Counted from the stretch's first letter, positions 34,254-43,607 are shown. The stretch is DNA of 64,000 nt from Methylobacterium planeticum (GCF_008806345.1 NZ_VZZJ01000002.1:62001-126000); one strand, 5' to 3'. Translations and numbers: made by a program. The notes: a model not told the origin generated them from the sequence alone.

Positions 34254-35021
34254 GTGCTGACGATCGAGGACCTCTCCAAGACCTACGCGGACGGCACGCA
34301 GGCGCTCTCCGGCATCGGCCTCGACGTGCCGGCGGGCGAGATCGTCGCGCTGATCGGCGGCTCGGGCTGCGGCAAGACCACCCTGCTGCGCCTCGTGGCC
34401 GGGCTCGACCGGGCGAGCGCGGGCACGATCCGGCTCGACGGCGAGCCGATCGCGGCCCCCCATCCGGGGGTCGGCCTGGTGTTCCAGGAGCCGCGCCTGC
34501 TGCCCTGGCTCAGCGTCGCCGGCAACGTCGCCTTCGGGCTCGCCGACCTGCCCCGGGCCGAGCGGCGCGCCCGCGTCGCCCACGCGCTGGAGCGGGTGGG
34601 CCTCGCCGAGCATGCCGGGCGCTGGCCGCGGGAGCTCTCGGGCGGGCAGCAGCAGCGCGTCTCGATCGCCCGCGCCTTCGTGGCGAACCCGCGGGTGCTC
34701 CTCCTCGACGAGCCGTTCTCGGCGCTCGACGCCTTCACCCGGCGCGACCTCCACGGGCACCTGCTCGCCCTGTGGGCGGAGACGCGCCCGACGGTGCTCA
34801 TCGTCACGCACGATGTCGGCGAGGCGGTGGCGCTGGCCGACCGGGCCGTGGTGATGCGCCCGAAGCCCGGGCGCCTCGACGACGCCGTCGCGCTGCCGCT
34901 CCCCCGCCCGCGCGACCCGGCCGCGCCCCAGAGCGAGGCCGCCACCCGGACGATCCTCGCCGCCCTCGACCGCTCGCTGCGCCCGGCCGAGGCGGCGCCC
35001 GTCAACGCGAACTGGTGGTAG
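34254..35021 (+). CDS. ssuB: Sulfonate/nitrate/taurine-type ABC transporter ATPase (SsuB-like)
   Basis: 255 residues from GTG 34254. All ATPase motifs are intact: Walker A GGSGCGKTT (about 36-44), Q-loop FQEPRLLPW, signature LSGGQQQR, Walker B VLLLDEPFSALD and switch His in IVTHDVGEAV. The sequence belongs to the SsuB/TauB/NrtD group that drives permeases like the SsuC at 32626-33492. It is separated from ssuC by two small genes on the other strand, so it needs its own promoter, perhaps in 34159-34253. Confidence 0.92.
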   Translation: MLTIEDLSKTYADGTQALSGIGLDVPAGEIVALIGGSGCGKTTLLRLVAGLDRASAGTIRLDGEPIAAPHPGVGLVFQEPRLLPWLSVAGNVAFGLADLPRAERRARVAHALERVGLAEHAGRWPRELSGGQQQRVSIARAFVANPRVLLLDEPFSALDAFTRRDLHGHLLALWAETRPTVLIVTHDVGEAVALADRAVVMRPKPGRLDDAVALPLPRPRDPAAPQSEAATRTILAALDRSLRPAEAAPVNANWW

Positions 35022-35110
35022 TGACTGGTCTCGCGGGCGGCTCGGCTGGCCGAAGCCGGACAGTCACGCTAGATCGCGACGCACGACCCATCATCAACGA
35101 GGAAACGCCC

Positions 35111-35620
35111 ATGGACGCCACCGCCCTGCGCGCCCTTCAGGCTCCCCTGAAGGACCAGTACCGCAACACCCCGGATTCCGCCGTCATCACCCTCAGGGCC
35201 AAGGGCTCCCTCGACGACACCGGCATCGCCTGCAAGGTCGAGACCGGCCGGGCGCTCGCCGTGGCGGGGCTGCATCCGGCCACCGGCGGCTCGGGGGCGG
35301 AACTGTGCTCGGGCGACATGCTGCTTGAGGCTCTGGTGGCCTGCGCGGGCGTGACCCTGAAGGCGGTCGCCACCGCCCTGGAGATCCCGCTGCGCGCCGG
35401 CACCGTCTCGGCCGAGGGCGACCTCGATTTCCGCGGGACGCTCGGGGTCGACAAGGAGGCGCCCGTGGGCTTCCGCGCCATCCGCCTGGCCTTCGCCCTC
35501 GACACCGACGCCCCCCAGGAGAAGCTCGACCAGCTCCTCAAGCTGACGGAGCGCTACTGCGTGGTGTTCCAGACCCTCAACCACAAGCCGGAACTCGCGG
35601 TCAGCGCGACCAAGGGCTGA
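35111..35620 (+). CDS. OsmC family protein
   Basis: 169 residues. OsmC/Ohr proteins are thiol peroxidases that reduce organic hydroperoxides. The two conserved cysteines are present in the usual surroundings: ELCSGDMLLEALVACAGVTL and ERYCVVFQTL. The ATG follows GAGGAAA. It starts 89 bases after ssuB and may share its transcript; some OsmC-like proteins are induced with sulfur or peroxide stress. The exact subfamily is not certain. Confidence 0.88.
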   Translation: MDATALRALQAPLKDQYRNTPDSAVITLRAKGSLDDTGIACKVETGRALAVAGLHPATGGSGAELCSGDMLLEALVACAGVTLKAVATALEIPLRAGTVSAEGDLDFRGTLGVDKEAPVGFRAIRLAFALDTDAPQEKLDQLLKLTERYCVVFQTLNHKPELAVSATKG

Positions 35621-35714
35621 AGACCGCGACCCGGGCGGGGCGGCGCGCATGGCCGCCCCCGCTGATCCCTCCGCGCGCCGCCCGAGCGGCGCGCGGGTCT
35701 TGTCGTGGCGCGCC

Positions 35715-36986
35715 TCAGACCATCGCGGGCTTGGCGTGGACCGGCGCGGCCGAGAGCCCGAGCCAGTTCCGGCGCATCGGCTTCAGCACGAAATAGGCGA
35801 GGATGGCGGTCAGCAGGTCGAGGCCGATCGCGATCGAGAAGACCGGGATCCAGTTGCCGGCCGAATCGTGGATCAGCGCTGCGACCGGGCCGCCGAGGAG
35901 CGAGCCGACGCCCTGCGCCATGTAGAGGAAGCCGTAATTCGTGGTGGCGTGCTTGGTCCCGAAGGTGTCGGTGAGGATCGAGGGGAACAGCGAGAAGATC
36001 TCGCCCCAGGCGAAGAACACCACCCCGGACAAGAGCGCGAACGCGTAGGCGTTCTGGCGATAATAGAGCAGCAGGCAGATCGCCAGGGCCTCGCCGGCGA
36101 AGGCGATCGCCATCGTCTGCTCACGACCGATATGGTCCGAGACCCAGCCGAAGAAAGGTCGGGTCAGGCCGTTGGTGATGCGGTCGAAGGTGAGGGCGAA
36201 GGGCAGCGCCGCGAAGCCGAACACCAGGGCGTCGGCGACGCCGAACTCGCGGGCGAAGCTCGCGAAGTTCGCCACCACCATCAGGCCGCCCGTCGACATC
36301 ATCGCCATCATGCCGAACATCAGCCAGAACAGGGGCGTGCGCAGCATCGCCTTCGGGGCGGTGTCCTCAGCCGCGGCGATGATCCGGGCTTCCGGCAGCG
36401 CCGGCAGTTCACTGGGCTCCGGGGCACGCAGGCCGAGCGCCGCCAGCACGCCGACGCCGCCCAGGATGCAGCCGAACACGAGCAGGGTGTGGCGGAAATC
36501 CGTGGCCGCCATCAGGTCGGTGATCGGGAAGGTGGTGATCATCGCGCCCATGCCGTAGCCGGCCGCGACCACGCCCACCGCGAAGCCCCGGCGGTCCGGG
36601 AACCAGCGCACCATCAGGCCGACGATGCCCACGTAGACGATGCCGGTGCCGAGGCCGCAGAGAAGCCCGTAGGTGGCGTAGAGGGAAAACAGGCTCTCGG
36701 CGTAGGAGGCCGCGACCCAGCCGAGGCCGCTCAGCGCCGCGCCGATCGCGATCATCAGCTTGGCGCTGAAGCGCTCGATCAGCCAGCCCTGCACCGGCGA
36801 GAAGAAGGTCTGCAGCACGATCACCAGCGTGAAGGTGATCTGCACCGCGGCGAGCGAGGCGCCGGTGCTCGTCTGGAAGGGTTTGACGAACAGGGTCCAG
36901 ACATATTGCGGGCTCGAGATCGTCATCATCACGACGAGCCCGAGCAGAAGCTGCACCCATCGGCGGCGTTGATGAATCTTATCCAT
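35715..36986 (-). CDS. MFS antiporter, oxalate/formate (OxlT) family
   Basis: 423 residues from ATG 36986, twelve predicted helices. Characteristic OxlT-family segments: QYVWTLFVKPFQTSTGASLAAVQITFTLVIVLQTFFSPVQGWLIERF, GLGTGIVYVGIVGLMVRWFPDRRGFAVGVVAAGYGMGA and GRPFFGW-type loop LTRPFFGWVSDHIGRE. OxlT of Oxalobacter exchanges oxalate for formate; members in other bacteria take diverse carboxylates. The gene upstream on the same strand encodes an NTN hydrolase that may be an oxamate amidohydrolase, which would fit oxalate handling. A TGCC-GTCAT-GGCA inverted repeat (about 37025) lies ahead of it. Confidence 0.88.
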   Translation of the reverse strand: MDKIHQRRRWVQLLLGLVVMMTISSPQYVWTLFVKPFQTSTGASLAAVQITFTLVIVLQTFFSPVQGWLIERFSAKLMIAIGAALSGLGWVAASYAESLFSLYATYGLLCGLGTGIVYVGIVGLMVRWFPDRRGFAVGVVAAGYGMGAMITTFPITDLMAATDFRHTLLVFGCILGGVGVLAALGLRAPEPSELPALPEARIIAAAEDTAPKAMLRTPLFWLMFGMMAMMSTGGLMVVANFASFAREFGVADALVFGFAALPFALTFDRITNGLTRPFFGWVSDHIGREQTMAIAFAGEALAICLLLYYRQNAYAFALLSGVVFFAWGEIFSLFPSILTDTFGTKHATTNYGFLYMAQGVGSLLGGPVAALIHDSAGNWIPVFSIAIGLDLLTAILAYFVLKPMRRNWLGLSAAPVHAKPAMV

Positions 36987-37144
36987 TACGGTCTCCAGCG
37001 ACCATAGACCTTGAGCAATAATTGTGCCGTCATGGCACCAAAGGCGAAGCTTAAGCAAAACACAAAAGGACTAACCAAGCGTCCTCTTCTAAGATCGCTT
37101 GCTCGACTGAATACGTTCCGAAATGCTCGACTCAGGCACGGAGC

Positions 37145-38743
37145 TCACAGGCCCAGCGCGCCGCCGTCCGAGCGGGGATCGTGCATCGCCTCGATGCGGC
37201 CGTTGCCGGGGTGGCGCACGAGCATGCCGGCATGGCCGAGCGAGTCGATATAGGCGCCGCCGAGCTCCTCGATCTCGTGGCCCATGCGCCGCAGGGCCGC
37301 GATGCAGCCCGAGTCGAAGCGGTCCTCGACCTTCACGGTCAGGGATTCGGCGCCCCAGGTCCGCCCGTAGAGCAGGCGCGGCGCGTCCACGGCCTCCGCC
37401 GGGCTCATGCCGTAATCCGCATAGCGCGTGAACACCTGCGCCTGAAATTGCGGCTGCCCGTCGCCGCCCATGCTGCCATAGGCCGTCACCCTGCCGTCAT
37501 CGAAGGCAGCGAGCGCCGGAATCAGGGTGTGGAAGGGCCGCCGCCCCGGCTCCAGGGGGTTCACCGCCTGGGGGTCGAGGGAGAACGACATGCCGCGGTT
37601 CTGCCAGTGGATGCCGGTTCCGGGCAGGACCATGCCGGAGCCGTATTCCCAGTAGATCGACTGGATGTAGGAGACGGCCATCCCGTCCCCGTCGATCACG
37701 CCCATCCAGACCGTGTCACCCTCGCCCGGGTTGCGCAGGGGCAGGCTCGCGGCGCGGGTCATGTCGATGGCCGCCGCCTCGCGGGCGACGCTCTCGGGCG
37801 TGAGGACGCGCGCGGGGTCGGTCCGCAGGCGGTCGAAATCCGTCACCACCCGGTCGCGGATCGCGAAGGCGCGCTTCGTCGCCTCGATCAGCCCGTGGTA
37901 ATACGCGGCCGTCTCGGGCGCGCGGATGTTGAGCCGGTCGACGATGCCGAGGATCAGCAGCGCGGCGAGCCCCTGGGTCGGCGGCGGGAAATTGTAGATC
38001 GTGGCGTCGCGCCGCCGGATCGACAGGGCCTGGCGCTCGCGGGGCCCGTAGGCCTCGAGATCGGCCCGGGTCACGGGGGCGCCGAGGCGCTCGAGATCGG
38101 CGGCGATCTCGCGGCCGATATCGCCCCGGTAGAAGTCGTCGAGCCCCGCATGGGCGAGCTGCTCGAGGGTCGCGGCCAGCGCCGGCAGACGCCGCGTCTC
38201 GCCGGCGGGCCAGGGCTTGCCGTCCTTCAGGAAGGTCGCGGCGAAGTTCGGCGCGTCGTGCAGGGTGTCGAGTTCCTTCGGGACGTAGCGCGCCTCGGAG
38301 GGCGAGACCGGGCAGCCCTCGCGAGCGTGCCGGATCGCGTCGGCGAGGAGCGTGTCGAGGGGCAGCCGCCCGCCCAGCGCCCGGGCGAGCTCGCGGGCGA
38401 GCGCCCAGCCGCCGATGGCGCCCGCCACCGTCACGGCCGCGTCGGGTCCGCGCGCGGGAATCGCGTCGTAGCCCCTCTCGCGGTAGCGCTCCCGCGTCGC
38501 GAGGCGCCCGGCCGGGCCGCAGGCCTCGATGCCGCGCACGCGCCCGCTCGCCTCGCGCACCAGCCAGAAGCCGTCGCCGCCGATGCCGTTCATGTGCGGG
38601 TAGGCCACCGCGATCGCCGCCGCCATGGCGATCATGGCCTCGATGGCGTTGCCGCCCTGCGCCAGCACGGTCTGGCCGGCCTGCGCCGCGAGGCTGTGGG
38701 GTGCGGCGACGGCGGCTGAGGAGAAGGTCGGGGTCTCGGGCAT
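37145..38743 (-). CDS. Gamma-glutamyltransferase-family NTN hydrolase (possible oxamate amidohydrolase)
   Basis: 532 residues, cytoplasmic since no signal peptide is present. The family start SSAAVAAPHSLAAQAGQTVLAQGGNAIEAMIAMAAAIAVAYPHMNGIGGDGFWLV is clear. The proenzyme should cleave before the nucleophile Thr in GEGDTVWMGVIDGDGMAVSYIQSIYWEYGSG, giving the usual large and small subunits. Typical GGT has TTH at this place, here TVW, so it is a divergent member. HpxW, an oxamate amidohydrolase, belongs to the same divergent group, and the oxalate-type transporter lies immediately downstream (158-base gap). Substrate assignment is an inference from context. Confidence 0.82.
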   Translation of the reverse strand: MPETPTFSSAAVAAPHSLAAQAGQTVLAQGGNAIEAMIAMAAAIAVAYPHMNGIGGDGFWLVREASGRVRGIEACGPAGRLATRERYRERGYDAIPARGPDAAVTVAGAIGGWALARELARALGGRLPLDTLLADAIRHAREGCPVSPSEARYVPKELDTLHDAPNFAATFLKDGKPWPAGETRRLPALAATLEQLAHAGLDDFYRGDIGREIAADLERLGAPVTRADLEAYGPRERQALSIRRRDATIYNFPPPTQGLAALLILGIVDRLNIRAPETAAYYHGLIEATKRAFAIRDRVVTDFDRLRTDPARVLTPESVAREAAAIDMTRAASLPLRNPGEGDTVWMGVIDGDGMAVSYIQSIYWEYGSGMVLPGTGIHWQNRGMSFSLDPQAVNPLEPGRRPFHTLIPALAAFDDGRVTAYGSMGGDGQPQFQAQVFTRYADYGMSPAEAVDAPRLLYGRTWGAESLTVKVEDRFDSGCIAALRRMGHEIEELGGAYIDSLGHAGMLVRHPGNGRIEAMHDPRSDGGALGL

Positions 38744-38871
38744 GGGGATCCGCTCGCAAGGCTCGAACCGCCGATGGCTTACGGGAGGCGGACCCGGTCT
38801 GCAAAGGGGCGGGCGACCGCCCGGCCGCGCGGTCACAAGCGCGTGAATCCGCCCGCTATCCCCGCTGAAAT

Positions 38872-38912
38872 AACCTGAGAGAAATTTATACGGATTACTA
38901 TTACCTCAGGTT
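38872..38912 (+). promoter_or_regulatory. AT-rich promoter region with inverted repeat before the methyltransferase
   Basis: AACCTGAG at 38872-38879 and its complement CTCAGGTT at 38905-38912, 25 bases apart, in a stretch of about 50 bases that is far less GC-rich than anything around. It lies 43 bases upstream of the methyltransferase ATG. Such repeats serve as autoregulatory operators for some restriction-modification genes. Confidence 0.4.
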
Positions 38913-38954
38913 TGATAAAGGGTGGGTCGACGCTCTCCCACGCAACGGTTGCCC

Positions 38955-40547
38955 ATGTCCGGGACGCTCTATTTCGGCGACAATCTCGACGTCCTGCGCG
39001 AGCACGTGGCCGAGGCCAGCGTCGACCTGATCTATCTCGACCCGCCCTTCAACTCGAAGGCCACCTACGCGATCCTGTTCCGCTCCCCCGATGGCAGCAA
39101 GAGCTCCTCGCAGATCAAGGCCTTCGAGGACACGTGGTCGTGGAACGACAGCTCCGAGCGGGCCTTCGACGACGTCATGGGCGCGGGCCGCACGGAGGTG
39201 GCGAACCTGCTCCGCTCCATGCGCCAGTTCCTCGGCGACAACGACATGATGGCCTACCTCGCCATGATGTCGGTGCGCTGCCTCGACCTGCACCGGGTCC
39301 TGAAGCCGACGGGCTCGCTCTATCTCCACTGCGACCCCACCGCGAGCCACTATCTCAAGCTCATCCTCGACGCGGTGTTCGGGGTGAGGCAGTTCCGCAA
39401 CGAGATCGTCTGGCGGCGCACCCGCGGTCATTACGACCGCAAGCTCGCCAAGTTCGGGGCCGTCCACGACACGATCCTGTACTACAGCAAGTCGGACGCG
39501 CGCCGGTTCAACCCGATCCTGCTGGAGCGCGAGGGCGCCGCCCCGAAGACCCACGACCTCTTCGTTCACACCGACGGCAAGCTCTACCGGAAGGGCGATT
39601 GCCGCGCGCCCGGCAACCGCGGGCCGCTCTACGACTGGAACGGCCACAGCTTCCACTGGCGTTTCTCACCAGAGGAGCGCGACCGGCTGATCGCGGAGGG
39701 GCGCATCGTCTATACGCGCAGCGGCATGCCGCGGGTGCTGCGCCCACTCGGCAACGGACGCGGTACGCCGCTCCAGGACATCTGGACCGACATCGACGCC
39801 CTCAACTCGGGTTCGGCCGAGATCCTGGGCTACCCGACCCAGAAGCCCGTGGCCCTGCTCGAGCGCATCATCGCCGCCTCGTCCGAGCCCGGGGACGTGG
39901 TGCTCGATCCCTTCTGCGGCTGCGGCACGGCGGTCCACGCCGCGCAGAAGCTGCGCCGGCAATGGATCGGCATCGATGTGACGCCGCTCGCCATCAACCT
40001 GATCGCGCGCCGCCTCGGCGAGGCCTTTCCGTCGGTCCTGTTCAACGTCCGGGGCATCCCGCGCGACATGGACGGCGCGCGGGAGCTGGCGCTGCGGGAC
40101 AAGCACCTGTTTCAGCTCTGGTGCGTCGACCTCGTCGACGCCCAACCCTACCGCGACGGGCGCAAGGGCGCCGACGGGGGCATTGACGGGCTGATCTACT
40201 TCAAGCCGGACGGGGGCAGCACGCGGGCCGTGATCGTCTCGGTGAAGGGGGGCGCGCATGTGGGCGTCGGGCAGATCAAAGACCTGCACGCCACGATGAT
40301 CCGCGCGCAGGAGCCCATGGGGCTGTTCGTGACGCTGACGCCGCCGACGCGGCCGATGGAGCGCGAAGCCGCCGCCGCCGGCCTCTACGATGCCGGCCAT
40401 CACCGGGTGCCGCGCATCCAGATCCTGACCATCGCGCAATTGCTGCAGGGCCTGCGTCCCAAGATTCCCTTCGGGCACAGCCTGAGCTTCAAGAAGACGG
40501 CGCGGGAGCGGGATCGGGCGGCGCAGGCGCGCCTCGACCTCGATTGA
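38955..40547 (+). CDS. DNA methyltransferase fused to an Mrr-like nuclease domain
   Basis: 530 residues. The N-terminal two thirds is a beta-class amino-methyltransferase (N6-adenine or N4-cytosine): catalytic motif LDPPFNS (Asp29-Phe32) comes first and the AdoMet-binding motif VVLDPFCGCGTAVHAA (about 316-330) follows, with SEILGYPTQKP-type lead-in and WIGIDVTPLAI. From about 385 a second domain looks like a PD-(D/E)xK nuclease of the Mrr type: GADGGIDG with Asp411, SVKGG with Lys431, and Gln440 in VGVGQIKDL. It is not CcrM, which is shorter and lacks this domain. No separate specificity or restriction subunit is nearby. An upstream GTG (38922) is an alternative start. Confidence 0.83.
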   Translation: MSGTLYFGDNLDVLREHVAEASVDLIYLDPPFNSKATYAILFRSPDGSKSSSQIKAFEDTWSWNDSSERAFDDVMGAGRTEVANLLRSMRQFLGDNDMMAYLAMMSVRCLDLHRVLKPTGSLYLHCDPTASHYLKLILDAVFGVRQFRNEIVWRRTRGHYDRKLAKFGAVHDTILYYSKSDARRFNPILLEREGAAPKTHDLFVHTDGKLYRKGDCRAPGNRGPLYDWNGHSFHWRFSPEERDRLIAEGRIVYTRSGMPRVLRPLGNGRGTPLQDIWTDIDALNSGSAEILGYPTQKPVALLERIIAASSEPGDVVLDPFCGCGTAVHAAQKLRRQWIGIDVTPLAINLIARRLGEAFPSVLFNVRGIPRDMDGARELALRDKHLFQLWCVDLVDAQPYRDGRKGADGGIDGLIYFKPDGGSTRAVIVSVKGGAHVGVGQIKDLHATMIRAQEPMGLFVTLTPPTRPMEREAAAAGLYDAGHHRVPRIQILTIAQLLQGLRPKIPFGHSLSFKKTARERDRAAQARLDLD

Positions 40548-40616
40548 GGCCTGCGCGGGCCGCATCGTCGCGCCGCTCAAGCCAGGCGCGATCGCCGCCC
40601 TATCTCCTCCGGCAGC

Positions 40617-42227
40617 ATGCTGATTTTCGAGTGGGTCGTCGGCGTCCTCCTGGGCGCGGTGTTGCTGGCGGCACTGGCGCGTCGGGTGGGGGCGCCCTAT
40701 CCGGCCTTCCTGGCCCTCGGCGGGGTGGCACTCGCCTTCGTGCCCGGGGTCCCCAACCTGAAGCTCGATCCGGAACTGGCGCTCGCCCTGTTCCTCGCCC
40801 CCGTCCTGCTGGATGCCGGCTACGACACCTCGCTGCGCGACCTCAAGACGAACTGGCGCCCGATCGCCGGGCTCGCCTTCGGGGCGGTGGCGGTGACGAC
40901 GATCGCGGTGGCGCTCGTGGCCAAGGCCCTCGTGCCGGGCATGCCCTTCGCGGCCTGCATCGTGCTCGGGGCCATCGTGGCGCCCCCCGACGCGGTCGCG
41001 GCGCTCTCGGTCCTGCGGCATGTCAGCCTGCCCCACCGGCTCACCACGATCCTGCGCGGCGAGAGCCTGCTCAACGATGCGGGCTCGCTCCTCGTCTACC
41101 GGCTCGGGGTCGTGGCGGCGATCACCGGCACCTTCAACCCCTCCGAGATCGCCCCGACCTTCCTGATCGGGGTCGTCGGCAGCCTCGTGGCGGGGCCGGT
41201 CCTCGCCTTCGCGTATGTGGGAGTGATGCGCCGCTTCCAGGATACCGCGAGCGTGATCGTGCTGCAATTCGTGGCGGCCTTCGGCATCTGGATCGCCGCC
41301 GAGGGCCTGGAGCTCTCCGGCGTTCTCACCGTCGTCACCTTCGCCATCACGGTGGCGCGCTACTCGCCCGGCATCACGGCGCCGCGCACCCGCATCCTGT
41401 CCTACGCGGTGTGGGACACGGCGGTGTTCGTCCTCAACGTCCTCGCCTTCGTGCTGATCGGCATCCAGATCTCGCCGATCCTCGAGCGCCTGAACCAGGC
41501 CGAGCAGGTCTCGGCGTCGCTTCTCGCCGGAATGGTCTTCCTCACGGTGGTCCTCACCCGCATCGCCTGGGTGCTGCCCGCGAGCTGCATCGACCGCCTC
41601 GAATTCACCGGTCCCCGCAAGGGGCGGCGGGAACCGGCCGCTTCGGCGGAGGAGGAATGCGCTCCGCCGGGCCTCGGCCTCCGGGCCGCCGTGGCGGTGT
41701 CGTGGTCGGGCATGCGCGGCATCGTCACCATCGCGACGGCGCTGGCCCTGCCGCAGGGGGGCCCGGACGGCGGCTTCCCCGACCGCGACCTGATCGTGTT
41801 CACGGCCTTCTGCACGGTGATCGGCACCCTGGTGGTGCAGGGCCTGACCCTGGGCCCGCTCCTGGCGCGGCTCGGGCTGGAGGACGACGATCCCGTCGGC
41901 CAGGAAGTCGGCCGGGCGCGGGCCGAGGCCTACGCGGCGGCCCTGGAGAGCCTCGATTCCAAGGCGTCCGAGGGCCCGGAGGTCGTGGCGACCGAGGCCC
42001 TGCGCGAGGAGTTCCGGGCGGCCCTCGAGGAGGCCAGGACCCACGACGAGGGCCGCGCTCCCGAGACCCTGCCCTCGGATGCCGTCCGGCGCCGCGCCAT
42101 CGCGGCCGCCCGCGACACGGTGCTGCGCCTGCGCAAGGAAGGCCGCATCGGCGACGATGCCTACTACGTCCTCGAGGAGGAGTTCGACTGGGCCGAGCTC
42201 AACGCGACCCCCCGCGCCGAGACCTGA
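40617..42227 (+). CDS. Sodium/proton antiporter, CPA1 family (NhaP-like)
   Basis: 536 residues. Twelve or so helices occupy residues 1-410, then a cytosolic C-terminal tail of about 120 residues, Ala/Glu-rich with RRRAIAAARDTVLRLRKEGRIGDDAYYVLEEEFDWAE. Ion-binding site motif ND is seen in GESLLNDAGSLLVYR, and GAIVAPPDAVAA and the conserved arginine in VAVSWSGMRGIVTIATALALP agree with CPA1 exchangers. It exports Na+, K+ or Li+ in exchange for protons to control pH and salt. It starts 69 bases after the methyltransferase stop. Confidence 0.88.
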   Translation: MLIFEWVVGVLLGAVLLAALARRVGAPYPAFLALGGVALAFVPGVPNLKLDPELALALFLAPVLLDAGYDTSLRDLKTNWRPIAGLAFGAVAVTTIAVALVAKALVPGMPFAACIVLGAIVAPPDAVAALSVLRHVSLPHRLTTILRGESLLNDAGSLLVYRLGVVAAITGTFNPSEIAPTFLIGVVGSLVAGPVLAFAYVGVMRRFQDTASVIVLQFVAAFGIWIAAEGLELSGVLTVVTFAITVARYSPGITAPRTRILSYAVWDTAVFVLNVLAFVLIGIQISPILERLNQAEQVSASLLAGMVFLTVVLTRIAWVLPASCIDRLEFTGPRKGRREPAASAEEECAPPGLGLRAAVAVSWSGMRGIVTIATALALPQGGPDGGFPDRDLIVFTAFCTVIGTLVVQGLTLGPLLARLGLEDDDPVGQEVGRARAEAYAAALESLDSKASEGPEVVATEALREEFRAALEEARTHDEGRAPETLPSDAVRRRAIAAARDTVLRLRKEGRIGDDAYYVLEEEFDWAELNATPRAET

Positions 42228-42234
42228 GGGGCGG

Positions 42235-43185
42235 TCAGGCGGAGCGCCCGAGCCGCGCCTCGATCGCGTCCCAGACCGAGACCGCGAGGTCGGGGCCGCC
42301 GAGGCGCTTGATCGCCCGGATGCCCGTGGGCGAGGTGACGTTGATCTCCGTCAGGTGCCCGTCGATCACGTCGATGCCGACGAGGATCAGGCCGCGCCGC
42401 CGGAGTTCGGGACCGATCGTGGCGCAGATCTCGCGTTCGCGCGCGGTGAGGTCGGAGGCCGCCGCGGCGCCCCCCCGCACCATGTTCGAGCGGATGTCGT
42501 TGAGGGCCGGGACCCGGTTGATCGCCCCCATCGGCTCGCCGTCGACCAGGATGATGCGCTTGTCGCCCTCGGTGATCTTCTCGAGGAAGCGCTGCACCAC
42601 CCATTGTTCGCGGAAGGTGGCGCTGAACAGGTCGAACATCGAGCCGAAATTCGGGTCCTGCTCCGAGACCCGGAACACCGCCGCGCCCCCGTGCCCGTGC
42701 AGGGGCTTCATCGCGATGGTGCCGTGCTCGCGCCGGAACGCCTCGATCTCCGCCTTGTCGCGGGTGATGAGCGTCGGCGGCATCAGCTCGGGGAAGTCGA
42801 GGACGAACAGCTTCTCGGGGGCGTTGCGGACCTCGACCGGGTTGTTCACCACCAGCGTCTCGGGGTGCACGTGCTCGAGGATGTGGGTTGCCGTGATGTA
42901 GGCCATGTCGAAGGGCGGATCCTGGCGCATCAGCACCACGTCGGCCTCCGAGAGGTCGATCCGCTCGATCGGGCCGAGACTCGCATGGGCGCCCTCGACG
43001 TCGCGCACCGTCAGCGGCTCGACCCGCGCCGTGGCGCGCCGGCCCTGGAGCGAGAGCCGTTCGGGGGTGTAGTGGAGGAGCCGGTGCCCCCTCGCCTGCG
43101 CTTCGAGCAGCAGGGCGAAGGTGGTGTCCCCGGCGATCCGGATCGCCTGGATCGGGTCCATCTGGACCGCCACGGTGAGGGCCAT
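42235..43185 (-). CDS. gshB: Glutathione synthase
   Basis: 316 residues, normal length. ATP-grasp ligase joining glycine to gamma-glutamylcysteine. Signatures: [104 protein letters not shown], and the metal-binding C-terminal [27 protein letters not shown]. Its stop is only seven bases from the converging antiporter stop. Confidence 0.96.
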   Translation of the reverse strand: MALTVAVQMDPIQAIRIAGDTTFALLLEAQARGHRLLHYTPERLSLQGRRATARVEPLTVRDVEGAHASLGPIERIDLSEADVVLMRQDPPFDMAYITATHILEHVHPETLVVNNPVEVRNAPEKLFVLDFPELMPPTLITRDKAEIEAFRREHGTIAMKPLHGHGGAAVFRVSEQDPNFGSMFDLFSATFREQWVVQRFLEKITEGDKRIILVDGEPMGAINRVPALNDIRSNMVRGGAAAASDLTAREREICATIGPELRRRGLILVGIDVIDGHLTEINVTSPTGIRAIKRLGGPDLAVSVWDAIEARLGRSA

Positions 43186-43304
43186 GTGCGTCTTCTACCT
43201 CGGTGGAACGGGATGCGAGGGCCGCCCCCTCCGGTCACCCTCGGCAGCCTTGGCCGAACGATCCGGCCGAGTCTACTCGGCAGTCCAACCGGCCCGGTCG
43301 CCGC

Positions 43305-43607
43305 CTAGTTGTTCGGCATCGACTTCGAGCCGGAGCGGCGGTCGTAGTCGCCGATCGCGGAGCGGCACTCGGGGGAGAGGCGCTTGCGGTTGCGCGTCAT
43401 GCACTTCTCCGCGTCGTCGCTGTTGGGATCGACGCCTGCGCAAAGCCGGAAATAATCGTTCGCGCAGCCGAGTTGCAGGCCCTGGTCCTCGCGCTGCGCG
43501 AGGGCGGGGCTCGCCGCCAGCAGCAGGAATGCGAACGGAGCGACCTTCAGGGCGGCCGAGCGGCCCAGCAGCGCGGCGCACGCGCGTCGTGAGGTATCCA
43601 GTCGCAT
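43305..43607 (-). CDS. Exported protein with cysteine-rich repeat
   Basis: 100 residues. Signal peptide (ALKVAPFAFLLLAASPALA, to about residue 38). The mature domain, LGCANDYFRLCAGVDPNSDDAEKCMTRNRKRLSPECRSAI, has four cysteines in the spacing of the GLG1/cysteine-rich-FGFR type repeat found in many small periplasmic proteins of this order. Function unknown. It lies 119 bases upstream of gshB, same strand. Confidence 0.75.
   Translation of the reverse strand: MRLDTSRRACAALLGRSAALKVAPFAFLLLAASPALAQREDQGLQLGCANDYFRLCAGVDPNSDDAEKCMTRNRKRLSPECRSAIGDYDRRSGSKSMPNN

Noticed and set aside
38955..40547. Reading the methyltransferase as CcrM
   Set aside because: CcrM is about 360 residues with a different C-terminal specificity domain; this protein is 530 residues with a nuclease-like domain.
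39666..42044. 792-codon minus-strand frame across the methyltransferase and antiporter
   Set aside because: Antisense to two well supported genes; sequence is low-complexity His/Arg/Gly.
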